A stretch of DNA of 32,003 nt from Clostridiales bacterium (GTDB lineage: Bacteria > Bacillota > Clostridia > Christensenellales > DTU072): positions 1 to 32,003 of the forward strand of contig JAAZJD010000085.1 of the NCBI GenBank assembly GCA_012800525.1, given 5' to 3'. Numbering within the stretch: the stretch's first letter is position 1; every line of letters starts with the position of its first letter. The position numbers and the translations under genes are program-made. This document shows, piece after piece, positions 29,401 through 32,003 of this stretch. The notes beneath the pieces are model-generated. The model had not been told where the DNA came from. It searched no databases and saw only the letters and a program-made list of their open reading frames with translations.

Positions 29401-31771
29401 TTTGCAAGTTGCAGAATCTGACTTGACATACACCCATAGTGCATTAAAAGATGCTAATTTTGAAAGCTTTACACCAAAAGCTTTAGAGGGAACACTTGCA
29501 AGAGCAGAAGGCGAGGATGCTGGAGATTATTTAATTAATTTAGGTACATTAACAAATGATAAAAACTCTAATTACAACATAAGCATTGAAACAGAATATT
29601 ACGTAATTAGACCATTTGAAGTTGAAATAACTCCAAATAGTGGACAAGAAAAAGTTTATGGTGAAGTTGATCCAGTATTTGCATATACAACTGATAGGAT
29701 GCCAGCAATAGAAGGATATAAAGCTTTAGAAGGAAAACTAACTAGGGCAAACATAGATGAACAAAATGCTGGTAATTATCAAATTTTACAAGGAAATCTT
29801 ACAAACGCAAAAAATTCAAACTACAACATTACATTTTCAGTGTCAGTGGTAACTTTCAAGATTAATCCAAAGTTCATTGAAATTAAAATCGCAGATAAAA
29901 GTAGTCTAGAAGGTGATGAGCCAGTCCAATTGACATGGACGTTAAATGATGGCTTCTCAATGGCTTATGAAGAAAATGCTGAAACTGAGCTAATAATAAC
30001 TTTGGTTGCTATTGATGTAACATCTAGCTCTGCTGTTGGCGAATATGAAATTATCGGAACAGTTGAGGCTAGCTCTTCTAATAATTATTTGATTACGTTT
30101 GTTGGAAATCATATAGATGGCGATAAGGGTATTTATACAATTATAGCAGCAATGCTTTTAAATCCTGTATTTAACTTAAGTTACTTTAATACACACATAT
30201 ACACATATACAGGTGAGACTCAAACAGTTGGTAGTGGAGCAATACTAGAAATCGGAACAGCTAACCAAAAAGCAAATATAAAATATTCAAATAATACATT
30301 TACAACAGTAAGTGAAGGAAATGCATTACTAGTTAAAGTCTCTGTTGAGGCAGATGGAGAATATAATGCATATTCTACTACTTTTAGAATTAAAGTTCAA
30401 AAAGCTGAGACACAAATTAATTTATCTTCAATGAAAACAGTGTTTACATATAATGGACAACTTCAAACAGCTAGCGGTGCAAAAGTAAATCATTTAGAGA
30501 ATGCAAATATCACATACGAAAATAATACATTTACAACTGTAAGCGAAGGAAATGGAAAGGTTGTTAAAATCAAAGCTGCAGCAACAGCAAACTATAAAGC
30601 TAAAGAAGCAACTGTTACTTTAACCGTAAATAAGGCAACTTATGATTTTTCTCATTGTACATTTGAAAATCAAGAAAAAGAATATAATTGTGAAGAACAA
30701 ATGATTGAAATTGAAGGAAAGCTTCCTGTAGGTTTTGATGGCTCTAAACCAAAAGTTGAATACATTGGTTCCCTTAAAAATGTTGGATGCGTTGAGGTTA
30801 AAGTAAAAATAACATCAACATCAGAAAACTATATGATACCTGAAATTGATGCTGAACGTTGTGCAATGCTTACAATTTGCAAAAAGAGGATTACCATTTC
30901 TGTTAAACCTTTCTTAGCAATAGAAAACAAAAAATATAATTTTGAATTTGATATAGATGGTTTACAAGGCACTGATACTATGGAGATATTTGATGTTAAA
31001 CCAGAAGTAGAGGGTTATGGCACTTCAATAGAGGTTGAGGCTGGTAGATATACAGTTAAACCGTTTGGTGCAAGTGCAACCAATTATGAAATTTCATATT
31101 TGCCATATACTTTAATAGTGCATAAAGAAAACTTAACATCAGATTTAGGAAATAATGTAGACCTTACAATTACAGGATATTATGATCCTAGCTTCCAATT
31201 AGAAGTTACTCCAGATAAAGATTTTGAATTTGATGACCCGCTATCAAAGATATTACATATCGTACAAAAATCATACAAAGTAAGAGTAGTTGGCGGTGAA
31301 GGATTAGAACTTCCAGAAAGTATCAAATTAATATATAGGGACAATACACTTAAATCTTCTATTTTAAATCGTGCATATTGGATAAATGAAAATGGTGAAA
31401 AGATTAATCTTTCAGCCAAAGATGTTGTTAAGGAAGGATTCATTGAAACAAAATTTACAGGTGAAAGTGGAGAATTAATAATATATAAAGACTATACAGT
31501 AATTTATATAATAGCTTCTGTAAGCATATTGGTTTTCTTAGTTGTTTTATACTTAATCTATAGAGAATATAGAGATAAGAAAAAAAGAGCAGCACAAAAA
31601 GCAGAAGCTACCGAAGAGGCAAGAAAGGCAAATATAAGGAAAAATGTAAAGAGTAAAGAGGATAAACAACCTAAAGTCAAGGAAGATAAAAACAAAACGG
31701 TTGAACTTAAAGATCAAAAAGATTTGCCAAAAACTGAAGAATCAAAAGATTCAAACGAAAAAAAAGAATAA
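23456..31771 (+). CDS. G3 main part: giant MBG repeat surface protein, frameshifted from its head
   Basis: 2771 aa as written, but the ATG at 23456 lies inside the duplicated 16 bp, has no proper ribosome site and yields no signal peptide, so it is probably not a genuine start. The natural product is the fusion with 22459-23434. Residues about 1-28 finish the head domain. About 30 repeats follow (23540-31129), many of MBG type (KEYGDPNP, KTYGQNDPT, KQYGNLDPE, KVYGEVDPV). Then come the shared membrane-proximal module (from 31130), one TM helix (about 31499-31561) and a 69-residue Lys/Glu-rich cytoplasmic tail, much longer than in G1 and G2. Several repeats are near-duplicates in DNA, indicating recent amplification. 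There is no sortase signal outside the membrane. Likely an adhesin-like stalk; ligand unknown. Confidence 0.85.
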   Translation: MYFIDGKSESTQILNSGMYNMQLEVRSKAPITVTFDNQQKEYGDPNPAMTATATGLIGSDTVTSVTGSYSCDATSPVGSYTGSATGYTLTNGNQAYYPNVTFVNTSPTLTVNQRNISITSQSLSKLYGAADPTHTYTVTSGSVVNGDTIGQITRASGETVDTYAYSLTSPNSNYNITFTSTNFTINKRPVTITPDALSKVQGNSDPTLTYATNLGSWAPLTGAWADFAGELSRDPGETQGTYNILQNTLTNINNSNYDITFTSGVKFTITAPKATRTITYTGPSSLQYNGSLQAFTGATLSHSDDNDTISYSGNTFTDVPASGKLNFTISAPESTNYQACSLDVEVSVTKIALTIAINNATSVYRATLDTLTSSLTTGTLAGGQDAGKTYNVVLNLNLTTTATTTSNVNTYPISGNYTNGNYDVTFTGSYTGGTQGTYTITKATPVITTTGVNKTYKYNGLEQEVNSGATTDQVGDYISPIAYSNNKFTNVGTGTQVVTISTAENQNYNAATTTVTITISKIALTVSIADKTSVYKESIVELTSTLTTGTLAGGQDAGKTYNVVLNLTLSTTATSSSNANTYPITGSYTNGNYDVTFTGSYSGNTQGTYTIAKADSVVSGTLGPYTYTGSQQTINGLTLNHTETTIQYSNNTFTNVPAGGIQQVTYHVAPTTNYNGIGNTTVDVTINKADSVISGSLGTYTYNGSEQTITGLTLSKGDGTIVYINNKFTDVPTTGTQKVKYSVAATNNYNGIAETEVDVTISKLAITVTIEDKSSVYGSGSLSTLTSTVPAGALVGQDASGSHITVLGISLSTDAKTNSNAGTYAISGLYDSGNYAVTFYGSYSGNTQGTYTIDKADSVISGNLGTYTFSGAEQTITGLTLSTGDGTIVYTNNKFTDVPTTGTQKVKYSVAPTTNYNGIAETEVEVTINKASTVIVTTGVNKTYTYNGLEQEVNSGATTEQVGTAGVAVAAIKYSNNTFINVGTGKHTVTIYTDATQNYLAGNTTVEITISAREITVTIGDKGSAYGADIVTLTSSVTSGSLAGGQDADKTHVEVLNLTLSTTATKTSNVGTYPISGSYDNGNYAVTFSGSYTENTTKGTYTIGKASVTATISDASKTYGQNDPTFDFVVNSGLVNGDEKAALGITLERINTSNAVGEYTITKASQTNNNYEVTMTSGKLTINAKAIEIKVEDKTSIYGSSVADLSWVLNTGSSMAYEEVASAVLVINLSCAASSSSNVGEYAISGAVDATSSKNYSISFVGTYASDNTKGTYEITPATVDVTISNASKTYGQDDPSFGFTVTSGLVNPDTASSLGLTLVRANSTVQTVGTYAITKDSHTNNNYLVNVTQDGVFTINAKAIEVKVEDKTSVYGQAVVDLSWVLNTGSSMAYSEDASTVLVINLACGVTTSSPRGTYPITGTVDENSSDNYSISFVGSYASDNTKGTYEITQRGVTVKANSDSRIYWSMKQEDETYSATITYAGDFDPATAGEGIVAVNVVLERENGEDVNTYSILASADMAANNPNYDITFTAGTYEITKFNISITPTTGQSKTYGDADPATYTYEDLIYPEGTGYATLVGALGRAAGEDVNTYAYNIDSFKAVDNPNYNITLVEGKTFAINRKSVTITPTALSKQYGNLDPELTFGNNLGEWKASSDSWAAITGVLSRIPGETVNTYAITQGEVTNANNGNYDITFVDSVVFTITRRDVTITPDDNQGKEYYSCLQADEGALTYTHTSLKDVSFVDFTPDVLDGKLARVEGEDAGNYLINLGTLINYNNPNYNLNIDAVNYVISKFKVQVTADSGKEKVYGEVDPVFTYTTDSMPAVEGYKALEGALTRKNLTIQTVGDYQILQGTLTNTKNSNYDITFVSASFQITKKAVTITPDTLSKQYGNLDPELTFGNNLGEWKADETGSWAAFVGQLSRNDGEIVGEYGILPGTLVEYNNPNYDINFIDTVKFTITRRDITVTPNSNQSKEYYECLQVAESDLTYTHSALKDANFESFTPKALEGTLARAEGEDAGDYLINLGTLTNDKNSNYNISIETEYYVIRPFEVEITPNSGQEKVYGEVDPVFAYTTDRMPAIEGYKALEGKLTRANIDEQNAGNYQILQGNLTNAKNSNYNITFSVSVVTFKINPKFIEIKIADKSSLEGDEPVQLTWTLNDGFSMAYEENAETELIITLVAIDVTSSSAVGEYEIIGTVEASSSNNYLITFVGNHIDGDKGIYTIIAAMLLNPVFNLSYFNTHIYTYTGETQTVGSGAILEIGTANQKANIKYSNNTFTTVSEGNALLVKVSVEADGEYNAYSTTFRIKVQKAETQINLSSMKTVFTYNGQLQTASGAKVNHLENANITYENNTFTTVSEGNGKVVKIKAAATANYKAKEATVTLTVNKATYDFSHCTFENQEKEYNCEEQMIEIEGKLPVGFDGSKPKVEYIGSLKNVGCVEVKVKITSTSENYMIPEIDAERCAMLTICKKRITISVKPFLAIENKKYNFEFDIDGLQGTDTMEIFDVKPEVEGYGTSIEVEAGRYTVKPFGASATNYEISYLPYTLIVHKENLTSDLGNNVDLTITGYYDPSFQLEVTPDKDFEFDDPLSKILHIVQKSYKVRVVGGEGLELPESIKLIYRDNTLKSSILNRAYWINENGEKINLSAKDVVKEGFIETKFTGESGELIIYKDYTVIYIIASVSILVFLVVLYLIYREYRDKKKRAAQKAEATEEARKANIRKNVKSKEDKQPKVKEDKNKTVELKDQKDLPKTEESKDSNEKKE
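28328..29095 (+). repeat. Three-domain block in G3, first copy
   Basis: 256 codons covering units 20-22 (markers SKQYGNLDPELTF, KEYYSCLQ, KVYGEVDPVF). It is repeated immediately downstream at 29096-29872. A 50-bp tract (28353-28402) is identical to 29121-29170, a displacement of exactly 768 bp. Confidence 0.85.
29096..29872 (+). repeat. Three-domain block in G3, second copy
   Basis: Units 23-25, homologous in order to 28328-29095 (markers SKQYGNLDPELTF, KEYYECLQ, KVYGEVDPVF). It is slightly longer (259 codons), so small indels followed the duplication. Identity is highest around the 50-bp exact tract and around the GEVDP motif. Confidence 0.85.
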
Positions 31772-31851
31772 TTAATTTATATTAATCAAATATATTTTTT
31801 AAAAAGCTGTATAATATAGGTAATAAATATGGTTAATATAAAGAGTATATT

Positions 31852-32003
31852 ATGAAAGTGGCGTTAATTTTAAACGGTGAGAATTTAGATACCCAAATAA
31901 AAGAAGATATAATCATTTGTGCAGATGGTGGCTATAGGCATGTAGTAGATAAAAAAGTGCATGCTATTATTGGCGACTTTGATAGTTTGAAAATTAAACC
32001 TGA
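31852..32003 (+). CDS. thiN: Thiamine pyrophosphokinase, N-terminal part (runs off the window)
   Basis: 50 codons are visible, beginning MKVALILNGE. Two family hallmarks are present: I-C-A-D-G-G (residues about 23-28), part of the nucleotide-binding strand-loop, and I-I-G-D-F-D-S (about 40-46), the Asp-rich Mg/ATP site of the thiamine pyrophosphokinase catalytic domain. The enzyme transfers pyrophosphate from ATP to thiamine, making thiamine diphosphate in the cytoplasm. The ATG has AAAGAG (31840-31845) 6 nt upstream. A TATAAT box lies at 31810-31815 without a clear -35. It is a core metabolic gene, unrelated in function to the giants, and marks the right border of their island. The rest of the protein lies beyond the window. 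Confidence 0.88.
   Translation, partial: MKVALILNGENLDTQIKEDIIICADGGYRHVVDKKVHAIIGDFDSLKIKP

Larger units (their letters stand above)
23540..31129 (+). repeat. Protein-coding repeat train of G3 (about 30 domains)
   Basis: In-frame units of about 80 codons. Units 5 and 7, units 8, 9 and 11, units 6 and 12, units 15 and 17, and the triplets 20-22 and 23-25 are visibly close pairs in protein and DNA. Units 27-30 match G2 units 13, 15, 17 and 22. Unit 29 (30638-30886) contains five cysteines, against one in its G2 counterpart. Confidence 0.85.

Noticed and set aside
31724-31738. LPKTE in the tail of G3, resembling a sortase LPXTG motif
   Set aside because: It lies after the transmembrane helix, in the predicted cytoplasmic tail, and is not followed by a hydrophobic segment and basic residues, so sortase could not use it.
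31771-31800. ATTAAT palindrome and T-run after G3, as an intrinsic terminator
   Set aside because: The stem contains no G-C pair and the T-run lies some distance from it, so it would be too weak to call.

Overview
This is a low-GC (by eye roughly one third G+C), AT-rich bacterial segment with strong AAGGAG-type ribosome binding sites, sigma-A-like promoters and TAA stops throughout. With type I signal peptides, membrane-anchored giant surface proteins and an MMPL/RND-type exporter, it looks like a low-GC Gram-positive (Clostridia-like Firmicutes, probably host-associated). A finer taxonomic call is not supported.

Layout: 1-626 is a largely non-coding AT-rich leader holding one possible 29-aa peptide gene and a good sigma-A promoter. 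627-5194 is a two-gene unit: a TetR-family regulator and a 1248-aa MMPL/RND-family membrane exporter, closed by an intrinsic terminator at 5228-5262. 5841-31771 is the dominant feature: three consecutive paralogous genes for giant secreted, membrane-anchored proteins of about 3356, 1989+ and about 3098 aa (the last only after undoing a frameshift), called G1, G2 and G3 here. Each has a signal peptide with an A-X-A or V-X-A cleavage site, a long train of about 80-aa beta-sandwich repeats (36, 22 and 30 by my count), a shared membrane-proximal module, one C-terminal transmembrane helix and a short basic cytoplasmic tail. There is no sortase motif on the outside. The repeats are of two kinds: MBG-type domains (K-x-Y-G-x-x-D-P near the start, an N-Y motif near the end) and Y-x-Y-N-G-x-x-Q-T type Ig-like domains. 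31852 to the edge is the start of thiamine pyrophosphokinase, a housekeeping gene bounding the island.

The main observation is that G3 is split by an exact 16-bp tandem duplication at 23435-23466. Removing one copy fuses a 346-aa ORF to a 2771-aa ORF in one frame and restores an alignment with the same region of G1. The duplication is therefore either a reversible on/off switch (phase variation by repeat slippage), a recent inactivation, or an assembly artefact. The three genes also look like products of one ancestor reshaped by whole-domain deletion and duplication: G2 is collinear with G1 minus its head and two blocks of repeats, G3 has a 256-codon internal duplication with an exact 50-bp tract, and the C-terminal part of G3 is compressed at a chimeric domain joint. 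G2 also lacks a normal start codon next to its ribosome binding site.

The giants presumably act on the cell surface as adhesins or matrix and host-contact proteins. No ligand or enzymatic function can be read from the sequence. Nothing ties the MMPL exporter to the giants apart from proximity.
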